Shown here: in pieces, positions 1-4,444 of the stretch
Layout: the number at the start of each line of letters is the position of its first letter
Position numbering within the stretch: position 1 is the stretch's first letter
NCBI GenBank assembly: GCA_947177925.1
Contig: CAMWWJ010000066.1
Coordinates: forward strand, 1 to 12,546
Direction: 5' to 3'
From: an uncultured Lachnospiraceae bacterium
GTDB taxonomy: Bacteria; Bacillota; Clostridia; Lachnospirales; Lachnospiraceae
DNA: 12,546 nucleotides
The notes under the pieces: model-generated
The model's input: the letters and a program-made list of their open reading frames with translations, nothing else
What the model was told of the DNA's origin: nothing
Databases searched by the model: none
Position numbers and translations under genes: made by a program

Positions 1-1
1 A

Positions 2-19
2 CCCCTCAAGATTGAGGGG
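2..19. repeat. Short perfect palindrome at the left edge
   Basis: CCCCTCAA (2-9) is the exact reverse complement of TTGAGGGG (12-19), separated by GA. It could fold as a 7-bp hairpin with a four-base loop. It is cut close by the window edge, so I cannot tell whether it belongs to an upstream gene's 3' end or to a repeat. No T-run follows it directly, so on its own it is not a terminator. Confidence 0.5.
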
Positions 20-30
20 CAGGGGAGTTG

Positions 31-51
31 AATAGGCGAAGCCTATTTTTT
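31..51 (+). terminator. Terminator-like hairpin just before tRNA-Lys
   Basis: AATAGGC (31-37), loop GAA, GCCTATT (41-47), then a T-run to 51. This has the form of an intrinsic terminator with a 7-bp stem. It ends only 2 nt before the first base of tRNA-Lys (54), which is odd because no promoter can fit between them. Either it terminates an upstream transcript and is read through, or it works as a processing hairpin in the tRNA precursor. Confidence 0.55.
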
Positions 52-53
52 AT

Positions 54-177
54 GCTCCATTAGCTCAGATGGGAGAGCACTCGACTTTTAATCGAGGAGT
101 CATGGGTTCGAGGTCTACGCTCCGCTCCGGTCGGTGCTAGACGTGATCCACTGGACCACAGCACCCCATATGGAGCA
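54..177 (+). tRNA. tRNA-Lys(TTT) interrupted by a ~51-nt T-loop insert
   Basis: Decodes AAA/AAG lysine codons if functional. The acceptor stem is GCTCCAT (54-60) with ATGGAGC (170-176) and discriminator A177. The D-stem is GCTC/GAGC, and the anticodon stem CTCGA/TCGAG holds loop CTTTTAA with anticodon TTT at 87-89. The T-stem is ATGGG (102-106) with CCCAT (165-169). The T-loop begins normally as TTCGAG (107-112) but is then broken by extra sequence up to 164, making the gene 124 nt instead of 73. Removing exactly 51 nt would restore a canonical 7-nt loop. All stems are intact, which argues against random decay. CCA is not encoded. The mature RNA may carry the extra hairpin, have it removed, or be non-functional; the sequence alone does not decide. 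Confidence 0.85.
113..164 (-). repeat. Hairpin element inserted in the tRNA-Lys T-loop (copy 1)
   Basis: On the plus strand, a tail (113-133) precedes a two-part hairpin: outer stem GTGCT (134-138)/AGCAC (160-164), a one-sided bulge AGAC (139-142), and inner stem GTGATCC (143-149)/GGACCAC (153-159) with loop ACT. Read on the minus strand this is hairpin, 4-nt bulge, then a tail beginning CGACCGGAGCGGAGCG. The same layout and tail occur on the plus strand inside tRNA-His (735-789). GTCTA (113-117) can also pair with TAGAC (138-142), giving an alternative fold. There is no ORF, no group I core and no room for one. It resembles small palindromic selfish elements, but I cannot name the family. 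Confidence 0.75.
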
Positions 178-219
178 TTGCCGCCTGATATTGAGGTTTG
201 ATAACAGGAGGTGAGGATC

Positions 220-474
220 ATGGTGAATTTGCCGGTCATAGATATGGTAAGGACAGGACAGAATATATGCAGGCTGCGGAAGCAGGCAGGATTGTCGGTA
301 AGGGATTTACAGGATATTTTCGGTTTTGCCACTCCGCAGGCCATATACAAGTGGCAGCAAGGGGCAGCCCTGCCGACCATAGACAATCTGGTGGTGCTTG
401 CAGCGGTTCTGCAGGTACATCTGGATGATATTCTGGTCATTGATACGGCAGCGCAGGTGCAGATCAGCGCATGA
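220..474 (+). CDS. Small XRE/Cro-CI-type helix-turn-helix regulator
   Basis: An 84-residue protein that is essentially one HTH_3/XRE DNA-binding domain. The first helix (NICRLRKQAGLS) is followed by the helix-turn-helix itself (LSVRDLQDIFGF and PQAIYKWQQG) and then by ALPTIDNLVVLAAVLQV and DDIL, the usual end of this fold. No sensory domain is attached. ATG at 220 was chosen because AGGAGG (206-211) lies 8 nt upstream; a GTG at 211 in the same frame would overlap that site. It sits between tRNA-Lys and tRNA-Glu with no terminator on either side, so it may be co-transcribed with the array. The target is unknown. The XRE call is firm; any link to the tRNA inserts is speculative. Confidence 0.88.
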   Translation: MVNLPVIDMVRTGQNICRLRKQAGLSVRDLQDIFGFATPQAIYKWQQGAALPTIDNLVVLAAVLQVHLDDILVIDTAAQVQISA

Positions 475-508
475 ATGAAATATAAGAAAGAGAAATAATA
501 AGAAAACA

Positions 509-528
509 GCAGGCTGAGAAATGCCTGC
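509..528 (+). other. Short hairpin ahead of the tRNA-Glu genes
   Basis: GCAGGC (509-514) and GCCTGC (523-528) form a 6-bp stem around an 8-nt loop. No T-run follows, so it is not an intrinsic terminator. It lies 5 nt upstream of the first tRNA-Glu and could mark a processing point between the regulator mRNA and the tRNA precursor. Confidence 0.35.
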
Positions 529-533
529 AATAA

Positions 534-606
534 GGTCCCCTGGTCTAAAGGTCAGGACACCGGCCTTTCAAGCCGGAGGTATTGGGTTCAAGTCCCATGG
601 GGATCA
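534..606 (+). tRNA. tRNA-Glu(TTC)
   Basis: Acceptor GGTCCCC/GGGGATC with one G-T pair, anticodon stem CCGGC/GCCGG, loop CTTTCAA (anticodon TTC), T-loop TTCAAGT between GGG and CCC, discriminator A606. CCA is not encoded. Its T-arm is normal and uninterrupted, unlike those of tRNA-Lys and tRNA-His. The next tRNA starts 4 nt later. Confidence 0.95.
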
Positions 607-610
607 TTAT

Positions 611-683
611 GGCTCCTTAGTCTAAAGGCTATGACGCCGGCCTCTCAAGCCGGAGATGTTGGGTTCAAGTCCCACAGGAGTTA
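611..683 (+). tRNA. tRNA-Glu(CTC)
   Basis: Acceptor GGCTCCT/AGGAGTT (two G-T pairs at the end), anticodon stem CCGGC/GCCGG, loop CTCTCAA (anticodon CTC), T-loop TTCAAGT, discriminator A683, no encoded CCA. It is closely similar to the preceding tRNA-Glu through the anticodon and T-arms and probably arose by duplication. The G-T pairs at 1-72 and 2-71 make the acceptor end weak but not broken. Confidence 0.92.
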
Positions 684-685
684 CT

Positions 686-809
686 GTGGTCATAGGATAA
701 TGGTAGTCCGGCAGATTGTGGCTCTGCTTACGGGGGCGCAAGATGTCCGGGGACATCTGTTCTGCGCCGACCGAAGCGGAGCGGAGACCGATTCCCTCTG
801 GTCACCCCA
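686..809 (+). tRNA. tRNA-His(GTG) interrupted by a ~50-nt T-arm insert
   Basis: Acceptor GTGGTCA (686-692) pairs with TGGTCAC (799-805) using two G-T pairs. The discriminator is C806, as expected for bacterial tRNA-His, and CCA (807-809) is encoded. D-stem GGAT/GTCC; anticodon stem GCAGA/TCTGC with loop TTGTGGC, anticodon GTG. T-stem GGGGG (732-736) pairs with CCCTC (794-798). Between them lies a hairpin element followed by CGATT (789-793), the 3' part of a T-loop. The usual TT at 54-55 is not adjacent to the stem, so clean excision would leave a 5-nt loop. The base before position 1 is T, not the expected G-1. These two oddities make function less certain than for tRNA-Lys. It may be the genome's only tRNA-His or a decaying copy. 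Confidence 0.8.
735..789 (+). repeat. Hairpin element inserted in the tRNA-His T-arm (copy 2)
   Basis: Outer stem GGCGCA (735-740)/TGCGCC (763-768), inner stem AGATGTC (741-747)/GACATCT (752-758), 4-nt bulge GTTC (759-762) on the 3' side, then a tail (769-789) beginning GACCGAAGCGGAGCGG and ending AGACC. Compared with the reverse complement of the tRNA-Lys insert, 20 of 22 bases from CGACC to AGACC agree. The stems differ in sequence but pair in both, a covariation pattern expected of a structure under selection or of a hairpin-dependent mobile element. The first two G bases overlap the T-stem, so the exact left border is uncertain. Confidence 0.78.
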
Positions 810-810
810 C

Positions 811-893
811 GGATGGGTATGCCTAGCGGCGAGGGCAGCGGACTGTAAATCCGTCACAAAGAAACACCGCAGGTTCGAGTCCTGCCCCATCCA
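811..893 (+). tRNA. tRNA-Tyr(GTA)
   Basis: Acceptor GGATGGG/CCCATCC, anticodon stem GCGGA/TCCGT with loop CTGTAAA (anticodon GTA), a long class II variable arm, T-stem GCAGG/CCTGC with normal loop TTCGAGT, discriminator A893, no encoded CCA. It starts 1 nt after the encoded CCA of tRNA-His, so the two must be processed from one precursor. Confidence 0.94.
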
Positions 894-899
894 CTTTCC

Positions 900-984
900 G
901 TTTGCGTGTCCGAGAGGCTTATGGTGCCACTCTGCTAAGGTGGTGTGCGGTAACGCACCGAAGGTTCGAATCCTTCCGCAAACG
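900..984 (+). tRNA. tRNA-Ser(GCT)
   Basis: Acceptor GTTTGCG/CGCAAAC, anticodon stem CCACT/GGTGG with loop CTGCTAA (anticodon GCT), long variable arm with stem TGCG-GTAA-CGCA, T-loop TTCGAAT between AAGG and CCTT, discriminator G984. CCA is not encoded. It is the last tRNA of the array; no clear intrinsic terminator follows before the antitoxin remnant. Confidence 0.94.
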
Positions 985-1005
985 CTACAAGATGTAAGTC
1001 TTATC

Positions 1006-1160
1006 TTAAATATTGTATTCTTCTAAAAATTTATTCCTGAAGTCAGTGTTCTCGGAGGCATGTTTTAAGTCCTCAATGCGGTTTCCAGCATAGATTCATA
1101 TGTTTCCATGCTCGTGACAATAAGATTGCCATATCCATTTTTAGTGATAAACACCGCCTC
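1006..1160 (-). pseudogene. Frameshifted remnant of a Phd/YefM-type antitoxin
   Basis: Reading the minus strand from 1160 gives EAVFITKNGYGNLIVTSMET followed by YESMLE, which matches the middle of Phd/YefM antitoxins (typically '..PVFITKNGYGDMVV.S.ETYE..'). This frame stops at 1065-1067. A one-base shift just after MLE continues as NRIEDLKHASENTDFRNKF and LEEYNI to a stop at 1006-1008, a plausible natural C-terminus. So the gene seems to have lost a base near 1077-1087. The N-terminal part that normally begins this fold is missing upstream, and there is no RelE/Doc-type toxin gene beside it. It is best read as the relic of a toxin-antitoxin module at a tRNA-adjacent junction. Family assignment is from the motif only. 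Confidence 0.65.
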
Positions 1161-1191
1161 CTTTTTGAATTTGCATATAATTATAACAGAA

Positions 1192-2274
1192 TTATGTACA
1201 AAATTTAATTTTATAATCTGGATATGAATTCTTTTGCACCTGTGATTGCAAGATTTTATACAAAATAGTTTCTTGCTGATATATTTCCATAATTATGTCA
1301 GACATTGTATGTAATAGCATGGTATCTCCATGAAGCGATAATTCCCACAGATAGTCAGCAATTTTATCCCACTGTTTAGCTACTTCTACAAACTTTCTCC
1401 CTACTTGTGAGATATTCTCATTTTCTAATATGGGGGCGGCTTCTATTAAAAAATCGCCATACATCTTACGGAAAATACCTCCACCAGTTCCGCCGTCTTT
1501 ACTAATTTGAAAATAATTTGTAGTCCCGGATATTTTCAACTTGCTTGTATTGAATTTTTCCCATTTCAATAGTTCTTTTGAAAATTTTAATATGCCGTTC
1601 ACACCTAATAATTTAGCAGGCGGATTAAGCATGGAAGAACACGTTTCGTTTATTGCTTCATATAGAACAGGCTTATTGATTTGTTTATATCCGCTAAAAT
1701 CAAATAAAAGATATTTGTTTTTGGCTGGAAAAGGTCTGTGTATACTACTGCGTGCCTGCTCCATTTCCTGATAACTTACATAGTGAAAATCTTCTGCTAT
1801 ATTTCCAAAAGGAGTTCTGATCGGGAAATCATGGTTATCCCTATCACTGATTAAAAATTGCTGATTTTCATCATCATAGCCAAAGAGGACAACCGCATGA
1901 CCTCCAAAATGACTATTTTTGTTTAAACCTAAATATTGTAAATAAAGCATATCTACATAAATCAAAACAGGTTTATCTTGGTCTATCATATTTCTGGTTA
2001 TTTGATTTACTTTTTCATAATCAGAACCAGATTTGCATTGAATAGAAATGTTGAGCCGACTTGCTAATTTTTCCTCGAATTCAAAAACTTTCGTTCTACC
2101 ATTTACCATAGGGGAAAAAGATTGGTTCAGATAAAGAAAAGAAAGACCTGAAGCCAAACCAAACATCATTTCTTCTGATAACGGATAGCCATAATAATGA
2201 AATATTTGTTTCAAAGAATTGGTAATACAATGTTTTCCGCCTTGTGGAATAAAATTTTCTATTGTCTTTGTCAT
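1192..2274 (-). CDS. BtrH N-terminal domain / DUF4872 protein (cysteine acyltransferase-like)
   Basis: 360 residues. The N-terminal third matches the BtrH_N family: PQGGKHCITNSL with Cys16 as likely nucleophile, then GGHAVVLFGYD with His126 and LISDRD with Asp144, spaced as in papain/C39-like Cys-His-Asp enzymes. The C-terminal half fits DUF4872, which usually accompanies it. In butirosin synthesis BtrH moves an acyl group from a carrier protein to an aminoglycoside; most relatives are uncharacterised, so the substrate here is unknown. No signal peptide or membrane segment is seen. AAGGAG lies 6 nt before ATG and overlaps the stop codon of the MerR gene, so the two are probably translationally coupled. 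The DNA is noticeably AT-richer than the genes to its right, suggesting transfer. No other antibiotic-biosynthesis gene is present. Confidence 0.82.
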   Translation of the reverse strand: MTKTIENFIPQGGKHCITNSLKQIFHYYGYPLSEEMMFGLASGLSFLYLNQSFSPMVNGRTKVFEFEEKLASRLNISIQCKSGSDYEKVNQITRNMIDQDKPVLIYVDMLYLQYLGLNKNSHFGGHAVVLFGYDDENQQFLISDRDNHDFPIRTPFGNIAEDFHYVSYQEMEQARSSIHRPFPAKNKYLLFDFSGYKQINKPVLYEAINETCSSMLNPPAKLLGVNGILKFSKELLKWEKFNTSKLKISGTTNYFQISKDGGTGGGIFRKMYGDFLIEAAPILENENISQVGRKFVEVAKQWDKIADYLWELSLHGDTMLLHTMSDIIMEIYQQETILYKILQSQVQKNSYPDYKIKFCT

Positions 2275-2285
2275 TTTATACTCCT

Positions 2286-3086
2286 TTATAATATTTGAAA
2301 CGGTAATATTACTTTTGTTACATAATTCTGTGAATTGCCTTTGAATACCATTCCGGGCCCTTTTACATATATTTCTCTTGACGGAGTAAGCAAAGATATA
2401 TTTTGTTTGTTTACATACTCAAACAGAGCCTTATATGCAAGGTACAACATTTCATAGCTTCCATAATGTGTTGTACAAACAGCTTTGACTGCTGGAAGCC
2501 ATTTACAATTTATGGTGCCGTCTGGAATCTGTTTTTTGATGGGCAGGCATAATTCCATGTCTGCTATTTCAGTACACTCTTCATCATAGTAGCAATTTGT
2601 AAGAGAACCATTTACATTATTTTTTACTGCCTTATAAAGAACAGGAACATATTTTCCCAGCTGGTCATATTTTTCAGAAAAACGTATCGAAGCCACTAAA
2701 GACGCCGGAATATCTTCGATTGCAATATTGTAATTTTTATCACTTGATTTAGAGGGTATAGGTGATAAGTAATTGTTGATTTTCTTTATGAGAGCTTTTT
2801 CCTCTGCAATATTTGCTTCGATATGTTCGACCTTTTCTTGTAAAATGCAAGTTAAATCTGCTTCATTTTCTGCCATATCAAGAGTTTCTTTCATCTCGGA
2901 TATTGAAAAATCAAGTGTTCGTAACAGTTTGATCAGCTGGGCTTTTTCTAAATCGTTTTCATCATACAATCTATACAAAGTATCTTCGTCCCGGTAGGAT
3001 GGTTTTAATATATTTTGCTCATCATAGTACCGTAACGCTTTCACTGTTAAACCAGATATTTTTGAAAATTGGCTTATTAAATACAT
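2286..3086 (-). CDS. MerR-family regulator with GyrI-like effector domain
   Basis: 266 residues. The N-terminus (about 1-70) is a MerR winged helix: ISQFSKISGLTVKALRYYDE, then GILKP-like NILKPSYRDE and YRLYDENDLEKAQLIKLLR. A dimerising coiled coil follows (about 75-110), and then a C-terminal region of about 150 residues typical of GyrI-like/AraC-effector-binding domains that sense small molecules, as in BmrR. The start MYLISQF was chosen because AAGGAGG sits 7 nt upstream; an in-frame upstream ATG would put the promoter inside the gene. It is the first gene of a two-gene operon with the BtrH-like protein, 11 nt apart, and likely controls that operon and itself from the operator at 3106-3137. 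Confidence 0.9.
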   Translation of the reverse strand: MYLISQFSKISGLTVKALRYYDEQNILKPSYRDEDTLYRLYDENDLEKAQLIKLLRTLDFSISEMKETLDMAENEADLTCILQEKVEHIEANIAEEKALIKKINNYLSPIPSKSSDKNYNIAIEDIPASLVASIRFSEKYDQLGKYVPVLYKAVKNNVNGSLTNCYYDEECTEIADMELCLPIKKQIPDGTINCKWLPAVKAVCTTHYGSYEMLYLAYKALFEYVNKQNISLLTPSREIYVKGPGMVFKGNSQNYVTKVILPFQIL

Positions 3087-3105
3087 TTTAACCTCCTTGA
3101 GAGTG

Positions 3106-3137
3106 AGTATAAAGTATCCCCTGCGGGGGAATGTCAA
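3106..3137 (-). promoter_or_regulatory. MerR-type promoter/operator with 20-bp spacer
   Basis: On the minus strand, -35 TTGACA (3137-3132) and -10 TATACT (3111-3106) are separated by 20 bp instead of 17. The spacer contains the dyad TCCCC-TGCG-GGGGA (3117-3130). An overlong spacer with a central dyad is the hallmark of promoters activated by MerR-family DNA distortion. The -10 lies 19 bp from the regulator's start codon, so the operon is autoregulated by inference. Confidence 0.85.
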
Positions 3138-3371
3138 GGAAATTATATAGTATTCCCAGATTGCTTGATAATGAAAAAATAGAACTCGTTGAGGATTGGC
3201 AATGGCTAAACGGAGACATAATATTTCTTGTCATATAATATACCATACTGACTCCCATGTCCGTCCATCTAAATCCCCTATTTACAAACCACTTCTCAAC
3301 AAAATTCAATAATGAACCGCCCTCCCAAAGAATATGATTTTATATAGAAGAAAATCAGAAGGAGTTTATCT

Positions 3372-4331
3372 ATGAGACGAACAGTTCAACTGGAACAGGA
3401 AGCCGTAGAAGTAAGCAATGCCGCCGCAGCCTTGCCACGTATTTATCAACTGCCACCAAAAGAAGGCAGAGAAGTATTGGAAAAAGCCCAGGATGCGCCT
3501 GTATTCCTGTATCCTGCCCAAATAAGCTGCATAAGGGTAAATACGGGACAATGGGGAGAAATCCCTGTTTATGTAGTAATACCGGAGTGTTTAAGAAACC
3601 CGGCAGATGTAATATTTTATATCCATGGAGCAGGATGGGTATTTGGAAGCTTCCATACCCACGAAAAGCTTGTGCGGGAACTGGCGGCAAGAACAGGCTG
3701 TATCGTAATTTTTCCGGAATATACCCGCTCTCCCGAAGCACATTATCCTGTTGCATTAGAGCAATGCTACAGCATACTTTCCATGCTGCCGGAGCTGCTT
3801 TCCAGTATGGGGTATGAAATGAATAAAAAAACATTGACGGTGGCAGGAGACAGTGTAGGAGGAAATATGGCAACTGCCATGACCATGATGTCGAAATACA
3901 GAAACGGTCCCCACATACAAAAACAGCTTTTGTATTATCCGGTTACCAATGCCTGCTTTGATACGGAATCCTACTGCAGATTTGCGCAGGACTACTATCT
4001 TTACCGGGATGGCATGATCTGGTTCTGGGATCAGTATACCACCTCCGAACGGGCGAGGGATCAGATTACCGCTTCGCCGCTTTGTGCCAGTACAGAACAA
4101 TTGTCGGGGCTTCCGGAAGCAATGATATTAAACGGGGAAGCGGATGTGCTCCGGGATGAGGGGGAAGCTTATGCCAGAAAGCTGAGGGAAGCAGGAGTTC
4201 CGGTAACCGCTTTGCGCTTTCAGGCAATTATACATGATTTCGTTATGCTCCACTCCCTGGATCAGACAGAAGCCTGCAGGGCAGCCATGGATGCTTCCAC
4301 AGAATGGATAAAGAGAAAGAACAAAATGTAA
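3372..4331 (+). CDS. HSL-family alpha/beta hydrolase (esterase/lipase-like)
   Basis: 319 residues with the features of the hormone-sensitive-lipase (family IV) carboxylesterases: oxyanion-hole motif HGAGW (85-89; HGGGW/A is usual), nucleophile elbow GDSVGGN with Ser161, acid Asp258 in GEADVLRDEG, and His288 in IHDF. No signal peptide or membrane helix is seen, so it is probably a cytoplasmic enzyme acting on small esters; the substrate is unknown. AAGGAG lies 7 nt before the ATG. The amidohydrolase follows 113 nt downstream in the same direction and could share a transcript. All catalytic residues are present, so the enzyme should be active. Confidence 0.92.
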   Translation: MRRTVQLEQEAVEVSNAAAALPRIYQLPPKEGREVLEKAQDAPVFLYPAQISCIRVNTGQWGEIPVYVVIPECLRNPADVIFYIHGAGWVFGSFHTHEKLVRELAARTGCIVIFPEYTRSPEAHYPVALEQCYSILSMLPELLSSMGYEMNKKTLTVAGDSVGGNMATAMTMMSKYRNGPHIQKQLLYYPVTNACFDTESYCRFAQDYYLYRDGMIWFWDQYTTSERARDQITASPLCASTEQLSGLPEAMILNGEADVLRDEGEAYARKLREAGVPVTALRFQAIIHDFVMLHSLDQTEACRAAMDASTEWIKRKNKM

Positions 4332-4340
4332 CCGAAATAG

Positions 4341-4443
4341 AAAGCCTCTTCTTTCCGTTTTTGAATGATGTTATTTTTTCATCTGCATTGTATAAATTCA
4401 AAGATTAAACAAATAATATAGAAAAAAGGAAAAAAGAGGCTTT
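4341..4443 (+). promoter_or_regulatory. Long inverted repeat enclosing the amidohydrolase ribosome binding site
   Basis: AAAGCCTCTT (4341-4350) pairs exactly with AAGAGGCTTT (4434-4443). After a C-A mismatch TTTCC (4352-4356) pairs with GGAAA (4428-4432), and after another mismatch TTTTT (4358-4362) pairs with A-rich 4422-4426. The stem is about 22 positions with two mismatches, and the loop is about 59 nt and AT-rich. The right arm contains the Shine-Dalgarno AAGAGG and ends one base before the ATG at 4445, so folding would hide the start site. The left arm begins 10 nt after the hydrolase stop codon. Confidence 0.6.
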
Positions 4444-4444
4444 T

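Noticed and set aside
113..164. Minus-strand sequence resembling the start of a tRNA (GTGGTCCAGTGGATCAC)
   Set aside because: It first looked like an antisense tRNA, but there is no anticodon arm or T-arm to follow; the similarity to the tRNA-His insert explains it better.
60..530. Long open frame on the minus strand across tRNA-Lys and the XRE gene
   Set aside because: It overlaps a well-supported tRNA and regulator gene, has no recognisable domain, and is a by-product of the opposite strand.
113..789. Possible invertible segment between the two opposed tRNA inserts
   Set aside because: Both tRNA genes keep matching 5' and 3' halves, and no recombinase gene is nearby, so there is no sign that the segment has flipped.
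631..1026. 131-codon open frame on the plus strand
   Set aside because: It runs straight through four tRNA genes; structured RNA genes explain the sequence.
3088..3309. 73-codon minus-strand frame upstream of the MerR gene
   Set aside because: It overlaps the MerR promoter, lacks a convincing ribosome binding site and matches no family I know. It could be a gene fragment but I cannot support that.
3372..4331. Long minus-strand frames inside the hydrolase gene
   Set aside because: Shadows of a gene with complete catalytic motifs on the plus strand.
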